Origin: Saprospiraceae bacterium
Lineage (GTDB): Bacteria; Bacteroidota; Bacteroidia; Chitinophagales; Saprospiraceae
NCBI GenBank assembly: GCA_013214355.1
Contig: JABSSL010000024.1
Span: forward strand, 81,865-145,864
Length of the DNA stretch: 64,000 bases
Direction of reading: 5' to 3'
Part shown: piece by piece, positions 35,790 to 44,305 of the stretch
Position numbering within the stretch: position 1 is the stretch's first letter
Layout of the letters: each line of letters begins with the position of its first letter
Notes under the pieces: generated by a model
What the model was told of the DNA's origin: nothing
The model's database searches: none
The model's input: the letters and a program-made list of their open reading frames with translations, nothing else
Program-made: the position numbers and the translations under genes

Positions 35790-37013
35790 TTATTTCTTAA
35801 GATCCTCTAACTTCTGTTTAGAAGGGCCATCAGGGTTCAAATCAAATGCTTTTTGAAAAGATTTCTTGGCATTCTCCAGGTCTTCGACTGCCATATAGTA
35901 ATCGCCCAACGAATCATGGGTATTGAAACTATCGGGATAGTTCTTGGTATTCATCTCAAAAAGCTGTTTGGCTTTCGACAGCATTTGCATCTCCAGCATA
36001 TTATATCCCATCTGATTTACCATTGATTCGTCCGGCAAGATGGTCATACCCATTTCCTTTGAAACCACTTTGTAGTGCTTCTGCATTTTAGCCGCAACGC
36101 CAACAGATGGATCCATGAAATCCTGAGGACCAATAACGAGTTTGTAAAAATCAAAAAAGAAGCGCACGGCATCATATTCCGTAATTAGGGGAACAGAGCC
36201 ATGATCATCATTTTCGTAGTATTTACCTGCATACTTAATCTCATCCCCTTTGGAAGCCAATAGGTGATCATGCAACTCCATCAGGGCACGAAAATGACCT
36301 GTCAACAATCCCTTGTCCTCCAAGGCGGCCTCCACCGTCATGCCTTCCTCTAAGGTATTCGCGATTCCCAGATAGAGCATCTTGCCTTGGTGGGCACTTG
36401 TCCACTCCGACGCTTTAATCTCTTTCAACAGGCTTTCCTGACTCCACCACATGGAAGGGTCAATAGAAATAAAGGCATCAAAAAGATCAGGCTGGTGCTT
36501 AAAGGCATGCATCGCCAATAATCCCCCAAATGAATGGCCAATTAGCATTTCAAAAGAATTAACGGGATAATTCGCTTCTACATAAGGCTTTAATTCTTCC
36601 TTGATAAAGCGTAGAAAATTGTCTCCACCCCCGGAAGCTTCAACCATTCCTGGAGCCACAAATGGATGACTACTATCCCCCTTGCTAGGTGTAAGATCCC
36701 GTGTTCGGTTCGTATTCTCGATCCCCACGATAATCATGTCAGGGCAAATTGAATTAGCGCTTAGACTTTGGATCATAGTTGCCACAGACGGAAAATGAGC
36801 CTCCCCATCCAGCAGATATACCACTGGATAAGTCTTTTTCGCGAAGAGGTCATCCCCCTGATGAGGGATATGTATCCAAATCGTTCGAGCTTCTTTCAAC
36901 ACCTTGGAGTAGATACTATCCTTATGCCCAATTACAACTTGATTAGCAGGGGATTGAGCAATGGTCAGATGGGAAAATCCACTAAGGATTAGCAGCAAGA
37001 GTATATTCTTCAT
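35790..37013 (-). CDS. exported esterase (EstD/enterochelin-esterase-like) with TPR tail
   Basis: This 407-residue protein has a signal peptide (MKNILLLLILSGFSHLTIAQ), an alpha/beta-hydrolase domain (about 25-280) with YPVVYLLDGEAHF, IIVGIENTNRTRDLTPS, nucleophile Ser in MLIGHSFGGLLA and a His in YENDDHGSVP, and a C-terminal TPR region (YNMLEMQMLSKAKQLFEMNTKN, LENAKKSFQKAFDLNPD). This fold includes ferric-enterobactin esterases and feruloyl or acetyl esterases. It is convergent with the sugar-acid locus and not obviously part of it. Confidence 0.82.
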   Translation of the reverse strand: MKNILLLLILSGFSHLTIAQSPANQVVIGHKDSIYSKVLKEARTIWIHIPHQGDDLFAKKTYPVVYLLDGEAHFPSVATMIQSLSANSICPDMIIVGIENTNRTRDLTPSKGDSSHPFVAPGMVEASGGGDNFLRFIKEELKPYVEANYPVNSFEMLIGHSFGGLLAMHAFKHQPDLFDAFISIDPSMWWSQESLLKEIKASEWTSAHQGKMLYLGIANTLEEGMTVEAALEDKGLLTGHFRALMELHDHLLASKGDEIKYAGKYYENDDHGSVPLITEYDAVRFFFDFYKLVIGPQDFMDPSVGVAAKMQKHYKVVSKEMGMTILPDESMVNQMGYNMLEMQMLSKAKQLFEMNTKNYPDSFNTHDSLGDYYMAVEDLENAKKSFQKAFDLNPDGPSKQKLEDLKK

Positions 37014-37158
37014 GTCTTCGATTTAGTGTCAAATTTCTCGATAATGTACATAATTAAAGTCACAAGGAAGGGAATGACAAAAAGCATTGATCGAACGGTC
37101 TTATCAGTGATCCTGCGGCAAATCTGCGTTTTGTGTTATACTATCCGCATTTTGTCTG

Positions 37159-37189
37159 TTTCCTGCGGTAAGAATAGCACATACCTTTG
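37159..37189 (+). promoter_or_regulatory. predicted promoter of the SDR gene
   Basis: TTTC (37159-37162) is followed after 19 nt by TACCTTTG (37182-37189), a full TAnnTTTG match. Transcription should begin near 37196, giving a short leader before the SDR ATG at 37250. CTGCGGCAAA, TCTGCGTTTTG and CCGCATTTTG words just upstream could be an operator cluster. Confidence 0.6.
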
Positions 37190-37249
37190 TTTATGTAATC
37201 CGGGTAGAGGCAACAATACTCAATTAAACAACCAAAAAAGATAGCAAGC

Positions 37250-38032
37250 ATGAAAAAGATAGCATTAATCACAGGTGCAAGTAGCGGAATTGGCAAAGAA
37301 TTAGCGCGTATCCACGCGGAGCAAGGAGGAGATTTGGTCATTGTAGCCAGAAGTGCAGGCAAGCTGAATAAGCTCAAGGAGGACTTGGAGAGCAATACTG
37401 CTGCTAAGGTCACCGTCATCGTAAAAGATCTCACGCTTCCAAATGCTTCACAAGAAGTGTATGAAGAGGTTAAGAATGCAGGAATTGAAGTAGATTATTT
37501 GATCAATAATGCAGGCTTCGGCGGACAAGGGAAGTTCCACGAAAGAGCCTGGGAAGAAGACTTGGCTATGATCAACTTAAATATCGTGGCCTTAACCGCC
37601 CTAACGCGATTCTTCTTGCCTGATTTTGTAAAACGTAATAGCGGAAAGATCTTGAACGTTTCTTCTACGGCCAGCTTATTGCCTGGTCCTTTGCAGGCGG
37701 TTTACTATGCTACAAAAGCCTATGTAACTTCCTTTAGCAATGCTATTGATGAAGAACTATACGATAAAAACATTAGCGTGACGGCACTGCTTCCAGGTGC
37801 CACAGAAACCGAGTTTGCTAAGGTGTCAGGGATGGATAAAACAGACTTATTCAATAATACTTTCAGTGCTCGGGAGGTAGCGCAGGCAGGATATGACGGC
37901 ATGATCGAAGGTAAATTGAATGTGTTGGCGGGTGTGACTTTTGCACAGAAACTGATGATGAGATCTATCCCGTTCACACCGAAGAAAATGCTGCTTACCC
38001 AAATTAGAAAGATGCAGGAGGTTTCTGCTTAA
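37250..38032 (+). CDS. short-chain dehydrogenase/reductase (DltE/YqjQ-like)
   Basis: This 260-residue SDR has TGASSGIG as the cofactor loop, VARS suggesting NADP preference, NNAGFGG, NVSSTAS and YYATKAYV as the catalytic YxxxK. The C-terminal segment (FAQKLMMRSIPFTPKKMLLTQIRKMQ) is extended and basic, as in DltE/YqjQ-type SDRs that act on lipid or carbonyl substrates. It is a single gene with its own promoter and terminator. The substrate is unknown. Confidence 0.85.
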   Translation: MKKIALITGASSGIGKELARIHAEQGGDLVIVARSAGKLNKLKEDLESNTAAKVTVIVKDLTLPNASQEVYEEVKNAGIEVDYLINNAGFGGQGKFHERAWEEDLAMINLNIVALTALTRFFLPDFVKRNSGKILNVSSTASLLPGPLQAVYYATKAYVTSFSNAIDEELYDKNISVTALLPGATETEFAKVSGMDKTDLFNNTFSAREVAQAGYDGMIEGKLNVLAGVTFAQKLMMRSIPFTPKKMLLTQIRKMQEVSA

Positions 38033-38053
38033 GCGCACAACGTAACAAATTCG

Positions 38054-38096
38054 CTGAACCTTTGGCCTTTGAGCGTGTGGGGCCAAAGGTCAGTGT
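38054..38096 (+). terminator. intrinsic terminator after the SDR gene
   Basis: ACCTTTGGCC (38058-38067) pairs perfectly with GGCCAAAGGT (38081-38090). CTG and CAG extend the stem across a one-base bulge, and the right arm runs into TGTTTTT. It also lies at the end of the convergent TPR gene (stop at 38090), whose last codons overlap it. Confidence 0.78.
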
Positions 38097-39271
38097 TTTT
38101 CCAATTTCTTCAACATTAGATCCCGTTGGTAAATGGCATTGCTATCCTCCGAGTCTAGTTTCAGGACCTCTTCATAGGCAGCCAAAGCAAGATCCCATTT
38201 ACCTGTAAACCGATATAGGTTTCCCAAATTGTAGTGAGGATCGATATAGGTGGGCAACAATTCGATAGCTTTCTCCAGCGCAGGTTTGGCACCGAGGTAA
38301 TCTTTTAAGTATAAGAGTGCAGATCCTAGGTTATTATAAGCCACTGCAGAAGTAGGATTGATCCGAATGGCATCCAGGCAGGCGTCTCGAGCAGCTTCGT
38401 ATTGCCCAAAGTCCTCTAACAAAGAACTAAGATTCGTATACGTTAACTCATAACTAGGATCAAGCTCAAGAGCAGCCATGTAAGCTTCTTTGGCTTCCTC
38501 CAAAAGATCCATCTCATGGTAAATAAAGCCTTTCGTAACCAAATATCCCACGTATTTCGGTTCAATCGCAATCGCATGGTTAATATCGGCGATCGCCGCC
38601 TCATCATCCCCAAGGGCAAGTCTAATTTTGGCGCGCAAAGCATAACTAGTGCCAAAAGTAGGATTCTCCTCTACATCCGCATGCATCAACAACAAGGCTT
38701 CAGCAGCTCTGTCTAACTTATAGAGAGTAAAGGCTTTGTGGAAGTTATAGTCATGCAAAGTTTCCGCCTTTGGCAGTACAAAATCAAAATCGGCTAAGGC
38801 TGCGCCATAATTTCCCAATGCCTTGTGTACCAAGCCCCTTTGAAAATGGGCACGATGGTGCAAGGGATCAAAAACGATAGCTTGGTCATAGGCCTCTAGC
38901 GCCTCATCCCACCGCTTTAGATCTTCCAATGAACAGCCTTTGAGGTAATGTGCCTCCGCACTAGCCGGGTTCAGACTGATCGACCGTTCAAAATCCTCAA
39001 GACCATCTTCAAAGCGATCTAGTTGGCAGAAACAGACACCTCTCATCTCAAAGTAAGTAGAGTTAGCTGGATCAGCTTCTATGGCCTGATTAAAAGCTTC
39101 TAAAGCTTTTTCATGTTGCTTCTCACCACTTAGAAATAAGCCTTTCCAGTACCAACTTTCCGCGTGATAAGGGATTTGCTCCAAGGCCTGCTCTAAGGCC
39201 TGAAGCGCCTTCTTGGCTTGACCATTGGCATAAAAATCGCGAGCATTTTCGATCAGTTGATCCACTATCAT
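38090..39271 (-). CDS. TPR-repeat protein
   Basis: This 393-residue protein is built almost entirely of tetratricopeptide repeats, about eleven of them (for example AESWYWKGLFLSGEKQHEKALEAFNQAIEADP, AEAHYLKGCSLEDLKRWDEALEAYDQAIVFDP and VAYNNLGSALLYLKDYLGAKPALEKAIELLP). No signal peptide or enzyme domain is visible, so it is a cytosolic scaffold with unknown partners. Its stop overlaps the terminator of the SDR gene. Confidence 0.82.
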   Translation of the reverse strand: MIVDQLIENARDFYANGQAKKALQALEQALEQIPYHAESWYWKGLFLSGEKQHEKALEAFNQAIEADPANSTYFEMRGVCFCQLDRFEDGLEDFERSISLNPASAEAHYLKGCSLEDLKRWDEALEAYDQAIVFDPLHHRAHFQRGLVHKALGNYGAALADFDFVLPKAETLHDYNFHKAFTLYKLDRAAEALLLMHADVEENPTFGTSYALRAKIRLALGDDEAAIADINHAIAIEPKYVGYLVTKGFIYHEMDLLEEAKEAYMAALELDPSYELTYTNLSSLLEDFGQYEAARDACLDAIRINPTSAVAYNNLGSALLYLKDYLGAKPALEKAIELLPTYIDPHYNLGNLYRFTGKWDLALAAYEEVLKLDSEDSNAIYQRDLMLKKLEKH

Positions 39272-39455
39272 AGCTACCTTTTGCTAATTGCTTTACATAC
39301 TACCAGGTGTAACATTGGGGAAGATATGAATTCGGATACTATTTCCTACTCGATCTCCAGTTACTGCTACATTTAACCGTCCAAAACGAAAATAAATTCC
39401 ATCTGATCGGTACATAAGCAAAAATGCATCCACTATAGTGTGATCAGTTCGCCAT

Positions 39456-39905
39456 CTAGAAATTTCGAATCAATAATACGCCCCCAATGATTAAAGCTAT
39501 CCCTAGCAGTCGCTGCCAATTGATAGCATGGACCGTCATTCCCAACCATCCATAATGATCCAGCAGTAAAGAAAAAGTCAACTGTCCCGCGACGACTAAG
39601 CCAAAGGTTAATGCCGCTCCGATCTTTGGCACCAGAATTATTACAGCTGCCACGTAAAATGCGCCTAAAAGTCCCGCCGTCCAGACAGACCAGTGTACCG
39701 TACCGGCCGCTGAGATCTGACTGAGGTCCACTTTGGTAGCTAAGCTATAGATTAACAAACCAATGGAACCAATAACGAAAGAAATTAGGGCTGCGTAAAC
39801 GGGATCACCTACGGCCTTTCCCATCTTTGCATTCAACCCAGCCTGAATCGGTAATACGGCTCCAGAAACAACAGCTAGGGTTAATAATACATATATGCTT
39901 TTCAT
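39456..39905 (-). CDS. YdcZ-type (DUF606) DMT-superfamily transporter
   Basis: This protein of about 149 residues has five membrane helices, starting MKSIYVLLTLAVVSGAVLPIQAGLNAKMGK. The phrases LVPKIGAALTFGLVVAGQLTFSLLLDHYGWL and INWQRLLGIALIIGGVLLIRNF match the protein at 6966 closely, so the two are paralogues, here without a barrel partner. I chose the Met at 39905 because it begins at the first helix. The substrate is unknown. Confidence 0.82.
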   Translation of the reverse strand: MKSIYVLLTLAVVSGAVLPIQAGLNAKMGKAVGDPVYAALISFVIGSIGLLIYSLATKVDLSQISAAGTVHWSVWTAGLLGAFYVAAVIILVPKIGAALTFGLVVAGQLTFSLLLDHYGWLGMTVHAINWQRLLGIALIIGGVLLIRNF

Positions 39906-39980
39906 GATAATTTCTCTTTTTGTGGGCACCTGGTTTTTACTCACCGATCGGTCCCCTCTTCCGTTGAATTAGATGCACCT

Positions 39981-40013
39981 AGGGGGAAGTGCTCTTCAAG
40001 AGCACTTCCCCCT
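39981..40013. terminator. strong hairpin between isochorismatase-like and YdcZ genes
   Basis: Arms AGGGGGAAGTGCTCTT (39981-39996) and 39998-40013 are perfectly complementary over 16 bp with one central base. The hairpin is 20 nt beyond the stop of the isochorismatase-like gene (minus strand). No T-run follows on that strand, so it may be a processing or stabilising element as well as a terminator. Confidence 0.7.
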
Positions 40014-40032
40014 AAGCAAGTTTTATAGTCGA

Positions 40033-40788
40033 TTAGTGGTTATTACCATCTTCTTTCATCCACTCGGTCATCGTCTTGATGTAATCAATACCTAGACCAT
40101 AGGCACCACCATATTTCTTTGATACCTTGAGCACTGCTTCATACATATCTCCTCTGGCCCAGTCTCGGTGTACTTCGAGCAGGTATTGTAAAGAGGTAAC
40201 TGGTTTTACACCTGCCTGCACCATTCTGGTAATGGCCATATCATGCGCCTCTTGAGAGATTCCGCCGGAGGCATCTGTAATGACATATACTTCGTACCCG
40301 TCTTCTAGTGCAGACAAGGCAGCGGTGAGGACACACACCTCTGTCCAAAGCCCTGCAATGACCAATTTCTTCTTATTGAAGTCTCCTACAGCTTTTACCA
40401 CACGCTTGTCTTCCCAACAGTTCATTGTAGTTCTATCTATATAAGACTTAGAATCTGGGAAATACTCTCTTATTTCTGGGAAAACAGGGCCGCTGAAAGA
40501 CTTTTCTGCCACGGTCGTAATTACGGTAGCAATATCATAGATCTTCGCAGTTCCGGAAATCAAGCCCGAATTGTTGCGCAATTCTTCAATAGGCTGGGAC
40601 TCCACGGCAAAAGCCATTTGGCTCTCATGGTCGATCATTAGTAGGACGTGATTGGTAGGGTTTAATAACTCCTTAGATGCGTTTGCTGGATCATTGTTAG
40701 GATTAGGATTGTATTGCTTCCATTGAGCCTGCACTGGTGCATTCATCAAAAACAAAACAGCAATTACACTCAACAAAAATTTCTTCAT
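40033..40788 (-). CDS. exported isochorismatase/YcaC-family hydrolase
   Basis: The product has about 251 residues with a clear signal peptide (MKKFLLSVIAVLFLMNAPVQAQ), which is unusual because most members are cytosolic. The cysteine-hydrolase triad is Asp53 (LMIDHESQ), Lys128 (WEDKRV) and Cys162 (TEVCVLT); the Lys-Cys spacing of 34 equals that of YcaC. The substrate, perhaps an amide or nitrile-derived acid, cannot be named. I start at the Met that opens the signal peptide. Confidence 0.84.
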   Translation of the reverse strand: MKKFLLSVIAVLFLMNAPVQAQWKQYNPNPNNDPANASKELLNPTNHVLLMIDHESQMAFAVESQPIEELRNNSGLISGTAKIYDIATVITTVAEKSFSGPVFPEIREYFPDSKSYIDRTTMNCWEDKRVVKAVGDFNKKKLVIAGLWTEVCVLTAALSALEDGYEVYVITDASGGISQEAHDMAITRMVQAGVKPVTSLQYLLEVHRDWARGDMYEAVLKVSKKYGGAYGLGIDYIKTMTEWMKEDGNNH

Positions 40789-41135
40789 GGCTATTTGATT
40801 TAAAACGATTGACATTATTTACCCACTGTTACACAAGCCATTAAGCTCCGCAACTTTGGGGTTTTGATCATTTATTATAGGAAGAGTTCAGGCATAGATG
40901 TCCAGCCCAAAGACTTAGCTAGTCAGTGGTATTTCTTTATTTTTTGCCTTTTATCTATCCTCTTTTTTGACTTGCTAGAGAGGTGAACCCTTTCGATTAA
41001 TTACAATGCAAAGATCCAGGAAAAAACCAGGTGATGGGATATAAAAAAGGATGTCAGCTATGCAAAAATGGCGGAATAGGCATGATTTCTCATGAATAGT
41101 TAATAGTACCTAGCGCGAAACCTGGCCTTCTACCT
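40789..41135. other. 347-bp intergenic region
   Basis: No gene, strong hairpin or repeat was recognised. Only the upstream region of the isochorismatase-like gene and a T-rich stretch (about 40935-40975) can be described. Confidence 0.4.
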
Positions 41136-42110
41136 TTAGAACTGCTCGAAATAGGCCTGCCATTGCTCCGGATCGTCAGTCAATAGCAAACTTAGCATCA
41201 GTAGTATTCGTGCTTTCTTGGGGCTGAGATCAGGAGCAAAAAGGACGGGAAAGTCATATTCCGGATAGCCAATAATTCGCCCCTCAGGCACCTGGGAGGC
41301 AATACAAATCGGCAAGCCTTTACCCGCCGCCCGCTTCAAGCCTTCAGTCATACCGGCGCTAATCCGCCCTCCAGCGAAGGAACCCACCACTAGTCCATCC
41401 AAGCCCTTGGAAGCAAAATAATCTATGATTCCAGGATCGAAATCCGTGAAGTCCATTACCAATTCTACCTTGGGAAGTTGATCCAGTTTTTCTATCCTAA
41501 AGGGAGTGTTAGCGGTATGCGCATACAGAGTCTGCCGGTAGAATCGGATTTTATCGGGATCCACTACTCCTAAAAAACTACTTGAGGACTGAAAAGTGTC
41601 CACCCCGCGATTATGTGTTTTCCAAACTTCACGTGCCGCACTTATCCGTTCATTTAAGACGACCATCACACCACTGCCCACCGCCTCGGGAGCCAGTCCC
41701 ACCCGAACAGCGTTGATTAGGTTAGCCGGGCCATCAGCAGAAATTTCGTTCGCGGAGCGCATGGCCCCTACTACGATCACGGGTTTGGGGCTACGGATCG
41801 TGAGATGTAAGAAGTAGGCCGTTTCCTCCAGTGTGTCCGTCCCATGAGTTATCACAACGGAATTTAAATCTTCATCCGTAGCAAGTAGCTGGTTGACCCG
41901 CTGAGAGAGTTGGAGCCACAGAGCAGGCGTCATCTTAGATGAACCAATCTTGCTGAACTCTTCCACTTGTATATCCGCGAGATTGCCCAGCTCAGGTAAA
42001 GCTCCTACTAAAGCTGGTCCATCGATCATCGGCTTGCCATTAACGCTGGCAATCGTACCCCCAGTAGTAATAATGAGAACTTTCGGTTTAGCAAAGGAGC
42101 TTTGAGTCAT
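41136..42110 (-). CDS. L-asparaginase (type II-like sequence, no signal peptide)
   Basis: This 324-residue asparaginase has both catalytic threonine motifs, KVLIITTGGTIASVNG and VVITHGTDTLEETAYF, plus GAMRSANEISADGPANL and VVLNERISAAREVWKTH. The length and motifs suit the bacterial type I/II asparaginase family, which hydrolyses asparagine (and glutamine) to the acid and ammonia. No signal peptide is visible, so it should act in the cytosol. It is a single gene and the tRNA cluster follows on the other strand. Confidence 0.88.
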   Translation of the reverse strand: MTQSSFAKPKVLIITTGGTIASVNGKPMIDGPALVGALPELGNLADIQVEEFSKIGSSKMTPALWLQLSQRVNQLLATDEDLNSVVITHGTDTLEETAYFLHLTIRSPKPVIVVGAMRSANEISADGPANLINAVRVGLAPEAVGSGVMVVLNERISAAREVWKTHNRGVDTFQSSSSFLGVVDPDKIRFYRQTLYAHTANTPFRIEKLDQLPKVELVMDFTDFDPGIIDYFASKGLDGLVVGSFAGGRISAGMTEGLKRAAGKGLPICIASQVPEGRIIGYPEYDFPVLFAPDLSPKKARILLMLSLLLTDDPEQWQAYFEQF

Positions 42111-42211
42111 AGCAGAAGAATTTATCCAAATATAAAGGTACGGGAACTTTTCACAGAAGGAGGAAGTTGTAAGAGTATCATGACTAAAAAACGCACATAT
42201 ACATTATTGCT

Positions 42212-42306
42212 CCTGAGTTATCCGAAGATAACCGAGGTGTAATTGTATTGTCTAGATATGAAGCAATAGAAAAGCTCCTTGGTATTTGTCCAAGGAGCTT
42301 TTTTTA
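42212..42306 (+). ncRNA. possible small structured RNA ending in a strong intrinsic terminator
   Basis: An 11-bp stem with two mismatches (42212-42222 with 42227-42237, loop CGAA) is followed by a perfect 12-bp hairpin (AAAGCTCCTTGG 42271-42282, loop TATTTGT, CCAAGGAGCTTT 42290-42301) and a T-run to 42305. The terminator points to the plus strand, yet no protein gene reads into it; the asparaginase gene just to the left is on the other strand. A short RNA starting near 42140-42200 is the simplest explanation. It lies only six bases upstream of the first tRNA. Confidence 0.45.
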
Positions 42307-42311
42307 TGCTT

Positions 42312-42384
42312 ACCACTGTAGGCCAACGGCAGAGCCCCCAGTTTCAGAAACTGGTGTGTATGAGTTCGAATCTCATCAGTGGTA
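42312..42384 (+). tRNA. tRNA with anticodon CAG (leucine codon CUG), short variable loop
   Basis: A full cloverleaf of 73 nt is readable. Acceptor ACCACTG pairs with CAGTGGT, with A as discriminator. The D-arm is GGC/GCC with GG in the loop. The anticodon arm is CCAGT-TTCAGAA-ACTGG, and the T-arm ATGAG-TTCGAAT-CTCAT. The variable loop is only five bases (TGTGT, 42355-42359). Bacterial leucine tRNAs normally have a long variable arm, so the anticodon and the shape disagree. The first base is A and no CCA is encoded. It could be a normal-looking but divergent tRNA with another charging identity. Confidence 0.7.
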
Positions 42385-42395
42385 CTCAAAATTCT

Positions 42396-42472
42396 ACACC
42401 TGTAAGCTAAAAGGAAACGCTATCGGACTTAAAATCCGATGTTTGACGGTTCGAATCCGTCCGGGTGTACCA
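42396..42472 (+). tRNA. tRNA with anticodon TAA (leucine codon UUA), short variable loop, CCA encoded
   Basis: Acceptor ACACCTG pairs with CGGGTGT (one G-U), followed by A and an encoded CCA (42470-42472). The D-arm is AGC/GCT with GG in the loop, the anticodon arm TCGGA-CTTAAAA-TCCGA (anticodon 42430-42432), and the T-arm GACGG-TTCGAAT-CCGTC. The variable loop has five bases (TGTTT, 42440-42444), again unlike a normal leucine tRNA. It lies 11 bases after the first tRNA and 3 before the next, and both share the A-start acceptor style. Confidence 0.72.
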
Positions 42473-42475
42473 AAC

Positions 42476-42560
42476 GGAGGGTTGGCGGAATTGGTAACGC
42501 ACCACATTGCTAACGTGAGGTAGGCTTAGGCCTGTGCAGGTTCGAGTCCTGTACCCTCCG
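42476..42560 (+). tRNA. tRNA-Ser (GCT) with long variable arm and weakened anticodon stem
   Basis: This 85-nt gene has acceptor GGAGGGT/ACCCTCC (7 bp perfect), discriminator G as expected for serine, D-stem GCG/CGC, T-arm GCAGG-TTCGAGT-CCTGT and a long variable arm containing the AGGC-TTAG-GCCT hairpin. The anticodon loop TTGCTAA gives GCT, reading AGC/AGU. In the anticodon stem the outermost and innermost pairs are C-A and A-C mismatches (42502 with 42518 and 42506 with 42514), leaving only three good pairs. No CCA is encoded. Confidence 0.75.
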
Positions 42561-42664
42561 CAACAACTATTATTGCTGTTCTAAAATTAGTTGCGTGTAG
42601 TTTGACAACTACCTGTAACTAAATCAAAAAATTCCCTATTTTTCCTCCCAAACAATACAGCGTG

Positions 42665-44272
42665 ATGAAAATCCATACAGGACTACTTTTTCTCTTCCTA
42701 GTAGCCCCGTTTTGGCTCTTGGGGCAGACCAGCAATTCTAGTATCAAAAATAGTCCAGCAGCGCTGGAATGGTTTAGGGACGCGGGACTTGGCCTTCGCA
42801 TTCATTGGGGATTGGAAAGCCAGTTGGGCATCAGTATGGAACATAGCTTAATTAACGCCTCTCCTGCCTTCCAAAAGCGTTTTTTTGAAGACTTGCCTAC
42901 CTCCTTCGATCCTTGGGACTTTAATCCGAAGGAAATTACCAAACTCGCAAAATTGGCAGGCGTTCAATACATCCTATTCACCGTTAAAAGCAAGTCTGGT
43001 TTTTGCCTATGGGATACGGAAACTACCTCATTTAACATTATCAATACGCCTTATACGAAAGATTTACTAAAGGCCTATGTAGAAGCAGCCCGAGCAGCAA
43101 AATTGAAGGTTGGCTTTCAGTATTCAACCGATGACCACCACTTCTTATACACGCACGACCTTCCCATCAAAGAAACGGTGCTGGAGGAGCTAGACGAAGA
43201 GCTACAGGAAAGTTATGAGGGCCTGGTGGAAGCTCAGTGCAAGGAGCTATTTACTAATTATGGGAAGATAGATTTATTCTTCTTAGAAGGAAAGCAAGCA
43301 GACTTTGCTGCGAAGGTAGCCCTCCAGCAACAAAAGGACCTTCTAATTACCGGTGCTGTTCTCCCTACTTGGAATGAACACATTCCCACAAATGTCAAAA
43401 GTCAAAGTTGGGAAGTGGGTTTCTCCATGGTGGATCAATGGTCCTACAAGGCGAGACCTCAGGCGAGATCCGTACAGGAGCTAGTCGATTTATTGATTGA
43501 AACTCGATCAAAAGGAGGGACTGCTCTTTTTACTGTAGGCCTTCAGCCAGATGGAGGACTACCAAGCCACGAAGAAGTCTCATTGCGAGAAATGTCTGCT
43601 TGGTCATTCGTCAATGCCGAAGCTATTCATGATGTACGCCCATGGATCCTGCATTACGAAGGGAATACTTGGTTGGCTCGAAAACGGGAAGCTACGGATG
43701 TTTACCTCTATATTTCTCCTGAAGAAAGCTGGATCCTGGGACAAGAACATAGCTTGATCTTAAAATCTGTGCGAGCCACTAAAGATTCTGAAATTAGTAT
43801 ACTGGGGCAGGCGATTGAATGGCCAGGTCGATCTCTGGCACCGGTTCGATATCAGCAACAAGACAGCCAATTAGAAATCCATTTCACCCCGCTCCTTCAA
43901 TTATACGATAACGGAAAGTGGCCTTATCCCCTTGTCCTAAAATTGACCAGAGCAGAACCAACCCTCACGCCTCCCGTCGTACAGACCCTACCTCCAAAGC
44001 AACAATCCGAAGGAACACAACTTAAAGGCTTCCTAGCTAAAAAGGGGGATCAGCAGGACCTTGAGTATGGCTTTGAATACCGACCGTGTACCAAGCTTTT
44101 CTCACAAACTTATACAGATTGGAAAAGGACAGATTGGGTAAAGGAAACCACCAATGGACACTTTAAGCTCCCCTTGGAAGGACTGAGCTCAGGTGAGTAT
44201 GAGGTTCGGGCAATCGTGAGAAATCCAGTCTTAACCATTCCAGGAGAAATTCTAAAATTCAGTATTCCCTAA
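42665..44272 (+). CDS. exported GH29 (alpha-L-fucosidase)-like protein with altered active site
   Basis: The protein has about 535 residues, with a signal peptide (MKIHTGLLFLFLVAPFWLLGQ). It follows the GH29 fold: WFRDAGLGLRIHWGLESQ, DPWDFNPKEITKLAKLAGVQYILFTVK and IETRSKGGTALFTVG. At the place where GH29 enzymes have the nucleophile Asp (WFDG) it has FFLEG (Glu near 208), and the KHHDGF motif reads KSKSGF (near 108-113). Two catalytic-site elements are therefore replaced. It may be inactive, carbohydrate-binding, or have a changed mechanism. I prefer the ATG at 42665 to the GTG just before it. It follows the tRNA cluster by about 105 bp. Confidence 0.7.
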   Translation: MKIHTGLLFLFLVAPFWLLGQTSNSSIKNSPAALEWFRDAGLGLRIHWGLESQLGISMEHSLINASPAFQKRFFEDLPTSFDPWDFNPKEITKLAKLAGVQYILFTVKSKSGFCLWDTETTSFNIINTPYTKDLLKAYVEAARAAKLKVGFQYSTDDHHFLYTHDLPIKETVLEELDEELQESYEGLVEAQCKELFTNYGKIDLFFLEGKQADFAAKVALQQQKDLLITGAVLPTWNEHIPTNVKSQSWEVGFSMVDQWSYKARPQARSVQELVDLLIETRSKGGTALFTVGLQPDGGLPSHEEVSLREMSAWSFVNAEAIHDVRPWILHYEGNTWLARKREATDVYLYISPEESWILGQEHSLILKSVRATKDSEISILGQAIEWPGRSLAPVRYQQQDSQLEIHFTPLLQLYDNGKWPYPLVLKLTRAEPTLTPPVVQTLPPKQQSEGTQLKGFLAKKGDQQDLEYGFEYRPCTKLFSQTYTDWKRTDWVKETTNGHFKLPLEGLSSGEYEVRAIVRNPVLTIPGEILKFSIP

Positions 44273-44305
44273 TCCAGATCTACCTCAAAGCTTGCTCTTT
44301 CTCAG

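Noticed and set aside
42248..42523. A 91-codon frame running through the terminator and tRNA genes
   Set aside because: It starts at a non-ATG codon and coincides with structured RNA genes, so it is an accident of the frame.
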